From: Streptococcus suis YS161
GTDB taxonomy: Bacteria; Bacillota; Bacilli; Lactobacillales; Streptococcaceae
Length of the DNA: 64,000 bases
Direction of reading: 5' to 3'
Assembly: GCF_002760245.1 (NCBI RefSeq)
Contig: NZ_ASCA01000056.1
Coordinates: forward strand, 1 to 64,000
Shown: in pieces, positions 18,323 through 26,892 of the stretch
How positions within the stretch are numbered: position 1 is the stretch's first letter
Layout: the number at the start of each line of letters is the position of its first letter
Notes under the pieces: model-generated
Told to the model about the DNA's origin: nothing
The model's input: the letters and a program-made list of their open reading frames with translations, nothing else
The model's database searches: none
Program-made: the position numbers and the translations under genes

Positions 18323-19432
18323 TTATTTTTTGAGAATATATCTATTTGGAGAATATGGTGTACGGTCAAAGTTTGTTTCTTGGTTGAGAATTTCTTTAGC
18401 AATTTGCCAACCGATAATTGGGCCATTTGTCAGACCGGTGGAGCCTAGACCACTAGCTACCCAGACATTAGGCATATCCTCAATATTTCCGTAGAATGGT
18501 GAATAAGTTGAAGTATAGGCGCGCGTTCCAATGCGAGTTCTGGCTACAGGATAGTTTGCCAAATCAGGCATGAATTCGGCTATTTTATCATGCATGGCTT
18601 GGATTTTTTCAGGGTCTAGTTCTAAATCGTAGCCCATATCATCTTCATGAGTTGCACCAATAATGATTTTTCCATTTTCAAATGGTAGGATGTCAATCTC
18701 TCCGTAAGGCATACAAACTGGCCAATTGTCGGTATCGAATTCTGTATCTAATTCGAACAATTGTCCTTTTTGTGGTCGAACATCCACTTGATAACCAAGA
18801 GGTTCAAGAATATGTGGCAACCAGGCTCCTGTGGCTAAGATAATATGGTCAGCAGTAAGCACTTGATTATCTACTTCGACAGTATGGTTGTCGAGCAGTT
18901 TTGCTTGTCCGTAGATACGTGTACCGCCATTTTTCAAAAATTGTTCCTGAAGAATATCAATCAAACGCCCACCATCAATACGACCGCCACCTTCTAAATG
19001 GATACCAAAATAGTCTGGTTTAAGTAGTGGTAGGTACTGGTTAATTTCCGAGCCTATAAGCGGAGTAATTTCGCCAATAGTCGGAGTATCTACGCGACGT
19101 TCCTCGGCAATTTTTTGGATTTTATCAAGTAGTTCAGGCTTACTTTTTAGGCCGATGGTTCCAGTCTGTTTGAATGGAATTTCAGTAGCACCCGATTTTT
19201 CCAAATCGGCTACCAATTGACGGTAGAAAACAGCGCCATCGGAAGTCAGCTTATACCAGTCTTTATTTTTTTTCTGAGCCATCCATGGGCAGATGATACC
19301 TGCGGCAGCTCGTGTGGCTGTTCCGACACCTGAATCAATGAGAGTAAGATTGACTTGTTCTTCTTGGGAGAGATAAAAGGCTGCAGTAGAGCCAACAATT
19401 CCTCCGCCTATAATAATAACTTGTTTTTTCAT
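18323..19432 (-). CDS. FAD-dependent oxidoreductase, D-amino-acid dehydrogenase/glycine oxidase (DAO) family
   Basis: A 369-residue flavoprotein. The N-terminal dinucleotide-binding motif is IIIGGGIVGSTAAFYLS (5-21). The body is DAO-like with HIILATGAWLP in the middle, and the C-terminal end reads WVASGLGSTGLTNGPIIG, the second FAD contact region. Relatives oxidise glycine, sarcosine or D-amino acids. No thiamine genes lie nearby, so a ThiO role is not suggested. It is transcribed alone on the minus strand, divergent from the GDSL gene. Confidence 0.8.
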   Translation of the reverse strand: MKKQVIIIGGGIVGSTAAFYLSQEEQVNLTLIDSGVGTATRAAAGIICPWMAQKKNKDWYKLTSDGAVFYRQLVADLEKSGATEIPFKQTGTIGLKSKPELLDKIQKIAEERRVDTPTIGEITPLIGSEINQYLPLLKPDYFGIHLEGGGRIDGGRLIDILQEQFLKNGGTRIYGQAKLLDNHTVEVDNQVLTADHIILATGAWLPHILEPLGYQVDVRPQKGQLFELDTEFDTDNWPVCMPYGEIDILPFENGKIIIGATHEDDMGYDLELDPEKIQAMHDKIAEFMPDLANYPVARTRIGTRAYTSTYSPFYGNIEDMPNVWVASGLGSTGLTNGPIIGWQIAKEILNQETNFDRTPYSPNRYILKK

Positions 19433-19515
19433 AAGTTAATTATATCACAAATTTAGAAGTTTATTTATTTTTTTAACATGATACAATGGAAAATAAGAAA
19501 AATTGAGGAGTTCGT

Positions 19516-20133
19516 GTGTCAGATATAATGTATCCTGAGGTCCTAACCGTTGGAAGTGGGGCCGTAAAAGTTGCAACAGTCGGAGATAGTTTGACTTATG
19601 GATATGGCTTGGAGAATCGTGAAAAAGATGCCTATCCTTGTATTCTAGCTGAGAAACTTGGGCATCACTATCAAGTTTCAAATTATGGATTGAGTGGGCG
19701 TTCACTTCAGTCAACTGCAGATTTTCCTTACTTTAAAGAGAAGAATGCCCAACTTTCACTTGAGAGTGAAGCAGATATTGTCATCATCATGATTGGTAGT
19801 AACGATAGCCGAGGACCATATTGGAATAGGGAGAGGTTTATTCGAGAGTATAGGGAAATGGCAGAGCAGTATATGGATTTACCAAGCCAGCCGGATGTTT
19901 ATTTAGTCATCCCACCTTACGTACCAACCAGTCGTTTTGGATTGAATAATCAAATTATTGAAGATGAATTACAAAAAATTATCCCAGCTATCGGAAACGA
20001 ACTTGGTTTACCAGTTATTAACCTTTACACTGTGACGGAGGGACATCTTGAATACTATAGCGATGGTCTTCATTTGACACCGCTAGGAAATCAAGTTATT
20101 GCTGAAGAGATTTACCAGCATCTCAGACACTAA
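19516..20133 (+). CDS. GDSL/SGNH-family esterase or acylhydrolase
   Basis: A 205-residue SGNH hydrolase. Block I is ATVGDSLTYGYG with the nucleophile Ser (about residue 25), block II includes SNYGLSGRS (Gly), block III is IGSNDSRG (Asn) and block V is SDGLHLTPLG with the Asp-His pair (about 188-197). No signal peptide is seen, so it is probably cytoplasmic. The start is GTG at 19516, 5 nt after GAGGAG; an in-frame ATG at 19528 is an alternative. The natural ester substrate is unknown. Confidence 0.82.
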   Translation: MSDIMYPEVLTVGSGAVKVATVGDSLTYGYGLENREKDAYPCILAEKLGHHYQVSNYGLSGRSLQSTADFPYFKEKNAQLSLESEADIVIIMIGSNDSRGPYWNRERFIREYREMAEQYMDLPSQPDVYLVIPPYVPTSRFGLNNQIIEDELQKIIPAIGNELGLPVINLYTVTEGHLEYYSDGLHLTPLGNQVIAEEIYQHLRH

Positions 20134-20175
20134 TGGCTCTAAATTGTGGTATAATACTAGTGAAATGGAGAGATT

Positions 20176-20718
20176 ATGGTAAAAAGAGATTTAATAAAAC
20201 AAATCAGTTTATTGGTCTTATTGATTTTGGGAATCATTGGCCTACGATTTTGGTTACTTGAGCCGGTCACGATTACCCCTGAGATGGCAAATAGTTATTT
20301 GAAGGAAAATGACTTTATCATGACGGTGCGAAATGTCCGCCCGATTCATGGAGATTTTATTTTGTATAACCATGAGGGAAAAGAGTATGTAAGTCGTGTG
20401 ATTGCCTTGGAAAACGAGACGGTTACCTATATGGACGATGTTCTCTATCGTAATGATATTATCGTTACAGAGAACTATTTAAAAACACCTCATTCACAAG
20501 AAAGTTATACAGATGACTTTACATTGGAAACCTTGACAAATGGAAAGTACAACGTCATTCCAGAGGGGCACTATTTGGTGTTGAATGATGTACGAACGAA
20601 TCAACAGGATAGTCGTAGTTTTGGTTTGATTTCTAGTGAGGATATTGTTGGTAGACTGACTTTTCGGATTAGTCCACTTTCAGAATTTGGTTTTATTAAG
20701 ACAGGGCTGGTTCAGTAG
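20176..20718 (+). CDS. Signal-peptidase-I-like membrane protein lacking the catalytic dyad
   Basis: A 180-residue protein with one N-terminal membrane helix (about residues 9-27) and an S24/S26-like beta domain outside. The overall pattern follows LepB: RVIALENETVTYMDDVLYRND after the Lys region, PEGHYLVLND and QDSRSFGLI near the C-terminus. In active enzymes a Ser-Met-x-Pro motif follows the membrane helix, but the aligned place here reads MANS (37-40). The catalytic Lys before Arg-Val is Ser73 (YVSRVIA). Signal-peptide cleavage is therefore unlikely by the classical Ser/Lys mechanism. Dead homologues such as SipA of streptococcal pilus loci act as assembly factors, but no pilus genes are nearby. 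RBS GGAGA precedes the ATG. Confidence 0.75.
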   Translation: MVKRDLIKQISLLVLLILGIIGLRFWLLEPVTITPEMANSYLKENDFIMTVRNVRPIHGDFILYNHEGKEYVSRVIALENETVTYMDDVLYRNDIIVTENYLKTPHSQESYTDDFTLETLTNGKYNVIPEGHYLVLNDVRTNQQDSRSFGLISSEDIVGRLTFRISPLSEFGFIKTGLVQ

Positions 20719-20731
20719 AATCAGCTTTTTT
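20706..20731 (+). terminator. Intrinsic terminator overlapping the end of the signal-peptidase-like gene
   Basis: Arms GCTGGTT and AATCAGC (one G-T pair) flank the stop codon and are followed by six T residues. Confidence 0.75.
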
Positions 20732-20762
20732 ATTGTGTTGAGATGACTGGAACTGTATTTTG

Positions 20763-20781
20763 AAATTAGACTAGACCAATT
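20763..20781 (+). promoter_or_regulatory. NagR-like operator, upstream copy (glmS)
   Basis: AAATTAGACTAGACCAATT, identical to 20841-20859. The TAGACCAAT half matches the dre-type operators of NagR, the GntR-family amino-sugar repressor of streptococci. It ends 6 bp before the -35 box. The regulator assignment is inference. Confidence 0.65.
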
Positions 20782-20787
20782 AAAATG

Positions 20788-20816
20788 TTGACAAGGATAA
20801 AAACTTGTTATATACT
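20788..20816 (+). promoter_or_regulatory. Promoter of glmS
   Basis: TTGACA at 20788-20793 and TATACT at 20811-20816, 17-bp spacer, lying between two identical operator-like sequences. Confidence 0.85.
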
Positions 20817-20840
20817 GATTTCACTGGTCTTTTTAGATAT

Positions 20841-20859
20841 AAATTAGACTAGACCAATT
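20841..20859 (+). promoter_or_regulatory. NagR-like operator, downstream copy (glmS)
   Basis: Exact 19-bp direct copy of 20763-20781, located just after the expected transcription start. Two operators bracketing the promoter suggest repression by bound dimers or looping. Confidence 0.65.
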
Positions 20860-20906
20860 TTTAAAGAAATGAAAGCCGATGTTAACAAACATCGTAGGTG
20901 ATATGT

Positions 20907-22718
20907 ATGTGTGGAATCGTTGGTGTTGTAGGAAATACAAACGCAACTGATATTTTGATTCAAGGACTTGAAAAATTAGAATACCGTGGTTATGATTCAG
21001 CAGGTATTTTTGTGACGGGTGGTGAGCAGGCTCACTTGGTAAAAGCAGTAGGTCGCATTGCAGAATTGTCTGCAAAAGTTGGTGATAAGACCGAAGGAAC
21101 AACAGGAATCGGTCATACTCGCTGGGCAACTCATGGTAAACCAACTGAGAACAATGCTCACCCTCACACTTCTCAAACTGCTGGACATATCCTAGTTCAC
21201 AACGGTGTGATTGAAAACTACGCAGAAATCAAGGAAGAGTATCTTGTAGGTCATGACTTGAAAGGGCAGACAGATACAGAAATTGCTGTACACTTGATTG
21301 GTCAATTTGCAGAAGAAGGTTTGTCAACTCTAGAAGCCTTCAAAAAAGCATTGAAGATTATCCAAGGTTCATATGCCTTTGCCTTGATTGATGCTACGGA
21401 TGCAGATACAATCTATGTTGCCAAAAATAAATCTCCACTTTTGATTGGTCTTGGTGATGGCTATAACATGGTCTGCTCAGATGCCATGGCTATGATTCGT
21501 GAGACAAGTGAATACATGGAAATTCACGATAAGGAATTGGTTATCGTGAAAAAAGATAGTGTTGAAGTCATGGACTATGATGGAAATGAGATTGAACGTG
21601 GCAGCTATACAGCTGAGCTTGATTTGTCAGATATTGGTAAGGGAACTTATCCATACTACATGCTCAAGGAAATTGATGAGCAGCCAACTGTTATGCGTAA
21701 ATTGATTAGCGCCTATACAAATGAAACTGGTCAGGTAACAGTTGACGCGGATATTATTAAGGCAGTACAAGAAGCTGACCGTATCTATATCTTGGCTGCT
21801 GGAACTTCCTATCACGCAGGATTTGCCTCAAAAGACTTCTTGGAAAAATTGACAGATACACCAGTAGAGTTGGGAATTTCATCTGAGTGGGGCTACAATA
21901 TGCCACTTTTGAGCAAAAAGCCACTCTTTGTCATGATTAGCCAGTCAGGTGAAACTGCTGACAGCCGTCAAGTATTGGTTAAAGCTAATGAAATGGGCAT
22001 TCCAAGTTTGACTGTAACCAACGTTCCTGGTTCGACCCTATCACGTGAGGCAACTTACACCATGTTGCTCCATGCAGGACCAGAAATTGCGGTAGCTTCT
22101 ACAAAAGCTTACACTGCACAGATTGCGACTTTGGCAATCTTGGCTAAGGCTGTCGGTGATGCAAATGGCAATGCCTACGCGAAAGAATTTGACTTGGTGC
22201 ATGAATTGTCCATCGTAGCTCAATCTATCGAGGCCAGCTTGTCAGAAAAAGAAGTGATTGCTGAAAAAGTTGAAAAACTCTTATCAACCACTCGCAACGC
22301 ATTCTATATCGGTCGTGGCAGTGACTACTACGTTTCTATGGAAGCAAGTTTGAAATTGAAAGAGATTTCATACATCCAATGTGAAGGCTTTGCGGCCGGT
22401 GAATTGAAACACGGTACCATTTCATTGATTGAAGACGGTGTTCCTGTCTTGGCCTTGATTTCAAACCATCCACACCTTGCAAGCCATACTCGAGGAAATA
22501 TTCAGGAAGTGGTGGCGCGTGGTGCCAATGTCTTGACAATTGTAGATGAAGCAGTAGCTAAGGAAGAAGATGACATCACTGTTACAACTGTTCATCCATT
22601 CTTGTCAGCGATTGCTATGGTGGTTCCGACACAGTTGATTGCTTACTATGCGACATTGCAACGCGGTTTGGATGTTGATAAACCACGTAACTTGGCGAAA
22701 TCTGTAACAGTTGAATAA
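20907..22718 (+). CDS. glmS: Glutamine-fructose-6-phosphate aminotransferase (isomerizing)
   Basis: A 603-residue enzyme making glucosamine 6-phosphate, the first step to UDP-GlcNAc and cell wall. The mature N-terminus is [10 protein letters not shown] with the catalytic Cys at position 2; GHTRWATHG and HNGVIENY belong to the glutaminase domain. Two SIS domains follow ([20 protein letters not shown]; then [18 protein letters not shown]), and the C-terminal [13 protein letters not shown] carries the usual tail. The ATG at 20907 is chosen over an upstream GTG at 20898 because only it leaves Cys next to Met and TAGGTGA is well spaced from it. No glmS ribozyme is seen; control is probably by the two NagR-like sites. 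Confidence 0.97.
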   Translation: MCGIVGVVGNTNATDILIQGLEKLEYRGYDSAGIFVTGGEQAHLVKAVGRIAELSAKVGDKTEGTTGIGHTRWATHGKPTENNAHPHTSQTAGHILVHNGVIENYAEIKEEYLVGHDLKGQTDTEIAVHLIGQFAEEGLSTLEAFKKALKIIQGSYAFALIDATDADTIYVAKNKSPLLIGLGDGYNMVCSDAMAMIRETSEYMEIHDKELVIVKKDSVEVMDYDGNEIERGSYTAELDLSDIGKGTYPYYMLKEIDEQPTVMRKLISAYTNETGQVTVDADIIKAVQEADRIYILAAGTSYHAGFASKDFLEKLTDTPVELGISSEWGYNMPLLSKKPLFVMISQSGETADSRQVLVKANEMGIPSLTVTNVPGSTLSREATYTMLLHAGPEIAVASTKAYTAQIATLAILAKAVGDANGNAYAKEFDLVHELSIVAQSIEASLSEKEVIAEKVEKLLSTTRNAFYIGRGSDYYVSMEASLKLKEISYIQCEGFAAGELKHGTISLIEDGVPVLALISNHPHLASHTRGNIQEVVARGANVLTIVDEAVAKEEDDITVTTVHPFLSAIAMVVPTQLIAYYATLQRGLDVDKPRNLAKSVTVE

Positions 22719-22723
22719 ATATG

Positions 22724-22754
22724 AACGGATTTGGGTAGCCAAATCCGTTTTTTC
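22724..22754 (+). terminator. Intrinsic terminator of glmS
   Basis: Perfect 11-bp stem AACGGATTTGG/CCAAATCCGTT with a 4-nt loop and a T run. Confidence 0.93.
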
Positions 22755-22865
22755 AGAAAAATATTCGGAAATTGCATTAAATTTTATAAAAATTCTGAAA
22801 AATCCTTTGAAATACAAGATATTTTCTGATATACTATTACCTAATCACTCTTTTAGGAGAATTCT

Positions 22866-23507
22866 ATGGATTATGTTTTGGAAGTTCTGCCCAGTCTACT
22901 AAATGGTGCTGCAGTCTCCTTGCAAGTATTTTTTCTAGTATTGATATTATCCTTGCCATTAGGAGCTGTTTTCGCTTTTTTAATGCAGATTAAATTTAAA
23001 CCCTTACAATGGTTATTGCATTTCTATGTATTAATTATGCGAGGAACCCCCTTGCTTTTACAATTAATTTTTGTTTATTACGTTTTACCAAGTGTGGGTA
23101 TTACATTTGACCGAATGCCTGCTGTAATTCTGGCCTTTACGCTCAACTATGCGGCCTATTTCTCTGAAATTTTCCGTGGTGGTATTGAAGCTATTCCAAA
23201 AGGTCAGTACGAAGCTGCTAAGGTATTGAAATTTACCCCTGTTCAGACCATTCGCTACATTGTCTTACCGCAGGTTGTGAAAATTGTCCTGCCAAGTGTT
23301 TTCAATGAAGTCATGACTTTGGTAAAGGATACTTCTTTGGTCTATGCACTTGGGGTTAGCGATTTGTTGTTGGCTAGTCGTACTGCTGCCAATCGTGATG
23401 CCAGCTTGGCACCTATGTTTATCGCAGGTGCAATCTACCTATTGATGATCGGTGCGGTAACACTGATTTCTAAACAAGTAGAAAAGAAATTTGATTATTA
23501 TAGATAG
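22866..23507 (+). CDS. Polar amino acid ABC transporter permease
   Basis: A 213-residue permease of the HisMQ type with about five membrane helices. The EAA loop that docks with the ATPase reads EAIPKGQYEAAKVLKFTPVQ (about residues 108-127). The RGTPLLLQL stretch near residue 58 is typical of amino-acid importers. It is the first gene of a three-gene operon with an ATPase and a solute-binding lipoprotein. Substrate candidates are glutamine, arginine or cystine; the sequence alone does not choose. Confidence 0.87.
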   Translation: MDYVLEVLPSLLNGAAVSLQVFFLVLILSLPLGAVFAFLMQIKFKPLQWLLHFYVLIMRGTPLLLQLIFVYYVLPSVGITFDRMPAVILAFTLNYAAYFSEIFRGGIEAIPKGQYEAAKVLKFTPVQTIRYIVLPQVVKIVLPSVFNEVMTLVKDTSLVYALGVSDLLLASRTAANRDASLAPMFIAGAIYLLMIGAVTLISKQVEKKFDYYR

Positions 23508-23516
23508 GAGGAAGTC

Positions 23517-24149
23517 ATGTTAGAGTTACGCAATTTGTCAAAACGCTTTGAAGATAAACAGATTTTCTCCAACTATGATTTGGTCATTCCAGAAGGGAAA
23601 ATTGTTGCCATCGTTGGTCAATCTGGTGGAGGTAAGACAACTCTTTTACGAATGTTGGCTGGTTTAGAGACTATTGATTCAGGAACTTTGATGTATAATG
23701 GTCAAGAACTGCCGTTAGAGGAGTTGGGAAAACGACATTTGCTGGGCTTTGTCTTCCAGGACTTCCAGCTTTTCCCGCACCTATCCGTATTGGAAAACTT
23801 GGTTCTCTCTCCTATGAAAACGCAAAATATGTCGCGTTCAGAGGCGGAAGACAAGGCCCTTAAACTCTTGGATACTCTTGGACTTGCTAACCACGCAACT
23901 GCCTACCCATTTTCATTATCGGGCGGACAGAAACAACGTGTGGCCTTGGCGCGTGCGATGATGATTGATCCTGAGATTATCGGCTATGATGAACCAACTT
24001 CGGCCCTAGACCCTGAATTAAGAAAAGAAGTTGAGAAACTGATTCTTGAAAATAGGGCTACTGGAATCACGCAAATTGTGGTCACCCATGATATGCAGTT
24101 TGCTGAGAATATCGCAGATGAAATCATCAAAATTGAACCGAAACACTAA
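23517..24149 (+). CDS. Polar amino acid ABC transporter ATP-binding protein
   Basis: A 210-residue ATPase. Walker A GQSGGGKTT is at about residues 34-42, the Q-loop is in FVFQDFQLFPHLSV, the signature LSGGQKQRVALARA at about 133-146, Walker [14 protein letters not shown] at about 153-165 and the switch His in VVTHD. It is slightly short for the PAAT family (usually 240-250), mainly at the C-terminus. RBS AGGAGG lies 9 nt after the permease stop. Confidence 0.9.
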   Translation: MLELRNLSKRFEDKQIFSNYDLVIPEGKIVAIVGQSGGGKTTLLRMLAGLETIDSGTLMYNGQELPLEELGKRHLLGFVFQDFQLFPHLSVLENLVLSPMKTQNMSRSEAEDKALKLLDTLGLANHATAYPFSLSGGQKQRVALARAMMIDPEIIGYDEPTSALDPELRKEVEKLILENRATGITQIVVTHDMQFAENIADEIIKIEPKH

Positions 24150-24163
24150 GAAAAGGAACAAAT

Positions 24164-25006
24164 ATGATGATGAATATTAAAAAAATGATGCTTGGAGCTC
24201 TTGCTCTTGTAACTTCTTTGACTCTTGCTGCTTGTGGCTCCAATGATTCGGCTACTAAGTCTGATAATTGGACCGCCTACGAGTCTGAAAAATCCGTTAC
24301 GATTGGCTTTGATAAGACCTTTGTCCCAATGGGATTTGAACAGACAGATGGTTCTTACACAGGTTTCGATATTGACTTGGCTAATGCAGTCTTTGAAAAA
24401 TATGGAATTACTGTAAAATGGCAACCAATTGACTGGGACTTGAAAGAAACTGAATTGAATAACGGGAATATTGATTTAATTTGGAATGGTTATTCTATTA
24501 CAGATGAGCGTAAGGAAAAAGTTCTTTTCACAAATCCCTACATGGATAACCAACAAGTTCTTGTAACCAAAAAATCTTCCAATATTAGCCAAGTATCTGA
24601 TATGAAGGATAAGATTTTAGGTGCACAAGCAGGTTCATCTGGTTATTCAGTATTTGAATCACAACCAGCTATTTTGAAAGATATTGTTCAAAATAACGAT
24701 GCAAGTCAGTATGCGACCTTCAATGAAGCCTTGATTGACTTGAAAAACGATCGTATTGATGGCCTTTTGATTGACCGTGTGTATGCAAATTATTACTTGC
24801 AACAAGAGGGAATTATCTCAGATTACAACATCATTGATGCAGGTTTTGAAAATGAAGCCTTTGCAGTCGGTGCTCGTAAATCAGATACGACGCTCGTAGA
24901 AAACATTAATAAGGCGTTTGCTGAATTATATAAAGAAGGTAAATTCCAAGAAATCTCCCAAAAATGGTTTGGTGAGGATGTTGCAACCGATGCAGTAAAA
25001 AACTAA
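24164..25006 (+). CDS. Amino acid ABC transporter substrate-binding lipoprotein
   Basis: A 280-residue lipoprotein with signal sequence and lipobox LAAC (Cys25). The mature part is a type II periplasmic-binding fold, showing GFDKTFVPMGF near the N-terminus, YTGFDIDLANAVFEKYGI (about 65-82) and ERKEKVLFTNPY. It captures a polar amino acid outside the membrane and hands it to the permease at 22866. Three successive ATGs occur; the first (24164) has the best spacing from AAAAGGA. A long hairpin terminator follows at 25013. Confidence 0.9.
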   Translation: MMMNIKKMMLGALALVTSLTLAACGSNDSATKSDNWTAYESEKSVTIGFDKTFVPMGFEQTDGSYTGFDIDLANAVFEKYGITVKWQPIDWDLKETELNNGNIDLIWNGYSITDERKEKVLFTNPYMDNQQVLVTKKSSNISQVSDMKDKILGAQAGSSGYSVFESQPAILKDIVQNNDASQYATFNEALIDLKNDRIDGLLIDRVYANYYLQQEGIISDYNIIDAGFENEAFAVGARKSDTTLVENINKAFAELYKEGKFQEISQKWFGEDVATDAVKN

Positions 25007-25012
25007 TAATAT

Positions 25013-25041
25013 AAGAAAAAGAGCCATGTGCTCTTTTTCTT
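25013..25041 (+). terminator. Intrinsic terminator of the amino acid ABC operon
   Basis: 12-bp perfect stem AAGAAAAAGAGC/GCTCTTTTTCTT, loop CATGT. The core AAAAGAGC-CATGT-GCTCTTTTT recurs at 27085-27106. Confidence 0.92.
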
Positions 25042-25056
25042 AAAAACCAAATTTAA

Positions 25057-25291
25057 GGTATAGTCATTTGAATTATAGTAGTTTGAATTAGGAAAAGGAC
25101 AATTTTGAGTTATAGTGTTAATAACCCACTCCTAAAATAACTTTAGAGTTCTCAAATTGACAAACTTAGGCATGTCCTATTTCTAATTCACTCTACTATA
25201 TCTTTGATACATCGTCACTTTCGTCTTGCCATACTTTAGTATAGCCTGCGCCTCAGTTCCTTGTCTGAAAGCTAATTCATTCGACTATACC
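25057..25291. repeat. MITE-like outer inverted-repeat element
   Basis: Ends GGTATAGTC...GAATTA (25057-25075) and TAATTC...GACTATACC (25273-25291) are inverted at 16 of 19 positions. The 235-bp unit has no coding capacity and contains a second inverted-repeat unit at its left edge. Confidence 0.6.
25074..25200. repeat. MITE-like inner inverted-repeat element (RUP-like size)
   Basis: A 127-bp non-coding unit with 28-bp terminal inverted repeats (25074-25101 and 25173-25200, 24 of 28 matching) beginning TATAGTAG. The length, TA at the borders and lack of genes resemble small non-autonomous elements mobilised by IS630-type transposases in streptococci. That family assignment is inference. Confidence 0.65.
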
Positions 25292-25385
25292 AAATAAAGT
25301 TAATATTTTATTGTCGATTCTTATTTTTCTAGGGAATGGCTTAACGATTTTATACATGATGTTATAATTTAAATGAGGTGTTATC

Positions 25386-26246
25386 ATGAGTACCAAATCA
25401 ATAGTTAATATAAAAAATTTAACAAAGCAGTATGGAAATTTTCAATTGCGAGTCCGTAACTTAGAGATTCCAGAAGGTAAGGTTATTGGACTGATTGGTG
25501 AAAATGGCTCTGGTAGATCTACTTTACTGAATTTGATTTTAAATCAACTACAGATTGAAAAGGATTGTATAAGGATTTTTGAACAAACTTATCCAGAGCA
25601 TGAACAAGACATTAAATCGAAAATAGGGGTTATTTTAGAACAAAACTTTTTTCCAGTTTCATTTTCTGTGGAGCAAGTTGAAAGAATGATGAGCATGATT
25701 TATCCTAGTTGGGATGAAAAGTTATTTTATACTTTTATTCAAAAGTTTAATTTACCGTCTCAAAAACAGATTATAGAATTTTCCAGAGGGATGGTGGTAA
25801 AACTTAATTTTGCGGCTGCTCTTGCTCACCGCCCTAGACTATTAATTGCAGATGAGGCCACAAGTGGCTTGGATCCTATTATTAGGCGAGAGATTTTATC
25901 TATTTTAGAAGAGTGTGTTAAAAAAGAGAATATGACCGTAGTTTTATCTTCACATATTTTGAGTGACTTAGAACAGGCAGCAGATTATTTTATTTTTATC
26001 CATAACGGGGAGATTCTGCTAGAGGGAGATAGAGCAAGTTTACTGAACCGATTTATGATTAAAACAGAAATAAAGGATAACATGCAGCAAGGAGACATTT
26101 ATTATAAATTAGAAGAGGGTACTAGTGTTCGATATTTAGTGGTTGTATCTGACAAGAATAAAGGCGAGAGTCATTATGCAACGCTTTGGGAAATTTTACT
26201 ATTTTTAGTCAAAGGAGAACAAATAAATGAAAGGACTACTATATAA
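25386..26246 (+). CDS. ABC transporter ATP-binding protein with Arg in place of the Walker A Lys
   Basis: A 286-residue ABC-2-class ATPase. The Walker A loop reads GENGSGRST (about residues 37-45), so the normally invariant Lys is Arg (codon AGA). The signature region is EFSRGMVVKL (about 135-144), typical of this subfamily, Walker B is LLIADEATSGLDP and the switch His is in LSSHILSDLEQA. Lys-to-Arg changes in Walker A usually weaken ATP hydrolysis. The start has GAGGTG upstream, and an extended -10 (TGT-TATAAT) lies about 16 nt further up. The gene overlaps the next gene by 20 nt. Confidence 0.82.
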   Translation: MSTKSIVNIKNLTKQYGNFQLRVRNLEIPEGKVIGLIGENGSGRSTLLNLILNQLQIEKDCIRIFEQTYPEHEQDIKSKIGVILEQNFFPVSFSVEQVERMMSMIYPSWDEKLFYTFIQKFNLPSQKQIIEFSRGMVVKLNFAAALAHRPRLLIADEATSGLDPIIRREILSILEECVKKENMTVVLSSHILSDLEQAADYFIFIHNGEILLEGDRASLLNRFMIKTEIKDNMQQGDIYYKLEEGTSVRYLVVVSDKNKGESHYATLWEILLFLVKGEQINERTTI

Positions 26247-26880
26247 AGATGCGCAACTTATTTTAAATAAAGTAAAGATAATCAATAGAATTCTTATCTG
26301 CTTAGCCTTATTCTTAATTACAATCTTTGCAAGAGAATCGGGGACAATTTTTTTACTAATAGTGTTACCAATAAGTTTAGCTTCTCTTCCCACAACTTTT
26401 GTGGTATCAGATAGTGAGAATGGTTGGAATCAATTTGTAGGAGTCTTCCCAATTTCAAAATCTAAGGTAATTTTAGCACGGTATCTCTTTTGTATTTCTT
26501 TTATTTTTTTTGCAAGTTCCATAGTATTGAGTTTAAGTGTTGCTGCCCATATCATGTTTAATCAATACAGTCTTAATCTACATTTTATTATGGCTTTGCT
26601 TGGAATATTCTTTGGAATTATGTATGTTGCCTTATTACTTCCTTCCGTATATGCCTTTGGTGCTTTTGGAAATACGATTGTCAATATATTGGTACTATCG
26701 TTAGTTATGGGATTGGTGTATGGTCTTCAGAAAACGACTTTCGGCATGATTTTTATTAACTGGATTAGTTCAGTAAATCAGTTACTTATAGTCATAAGTA
26801 TCATAATTTTTGCTAGTATCATGATTGGGATTTCTTTTACACTTTCAACTAAAATCTATTGTAAAATATTTATGAAGTAA
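26227..26880 (+). CDS. ABC-2 permease-like membrane protein
   Basis: A 217-residue hydrophobic protein with about six membrane segments (for example IINRILICLALFLITIF near residue 16, FFASSIVLSLSVAAHIMF near 97, IVNILVLSLVMGLVYGL near 155). It starts MKGLLYKDAQLILNKVK, the usual cytoplasmic N-terminus of ABC-2 subunits in small export or resistance modules. It is coupled by a 20-nt overlap to the ATPase gene. RBS AAAGGAG lies within the upstream gene. Substrate unknown. Confidence 0.75.
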   Translation: MKGLLYKDAQLILNKVKIINRILICLALFLITIFARESGTIFLLIVLPISLASLPTTFVVSDSENGWNQFVGVFPISKSKVILARYLFCISFIFFASSIVLSLSVAAHIMFNQYSLNLHFIMALLGIFFGIMYVALLLPSVYAFGAFGNTIVNILVLSLVMGLVYGLQKTTFGMIFINWISSVNQLLIVISIIIFASIMIGISFTLSTKIYCKIFMK

Positions 26881-26892
26881 AGGAGTAGTACT

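Noticed and set aside
20898-20906. GTG at 20898 as the glmS start
   Set aside because: It would bury the catalytic Cys at position 5. The ATG at 20907 leaves Cys at position 2 and has the better spaced ribosome site.
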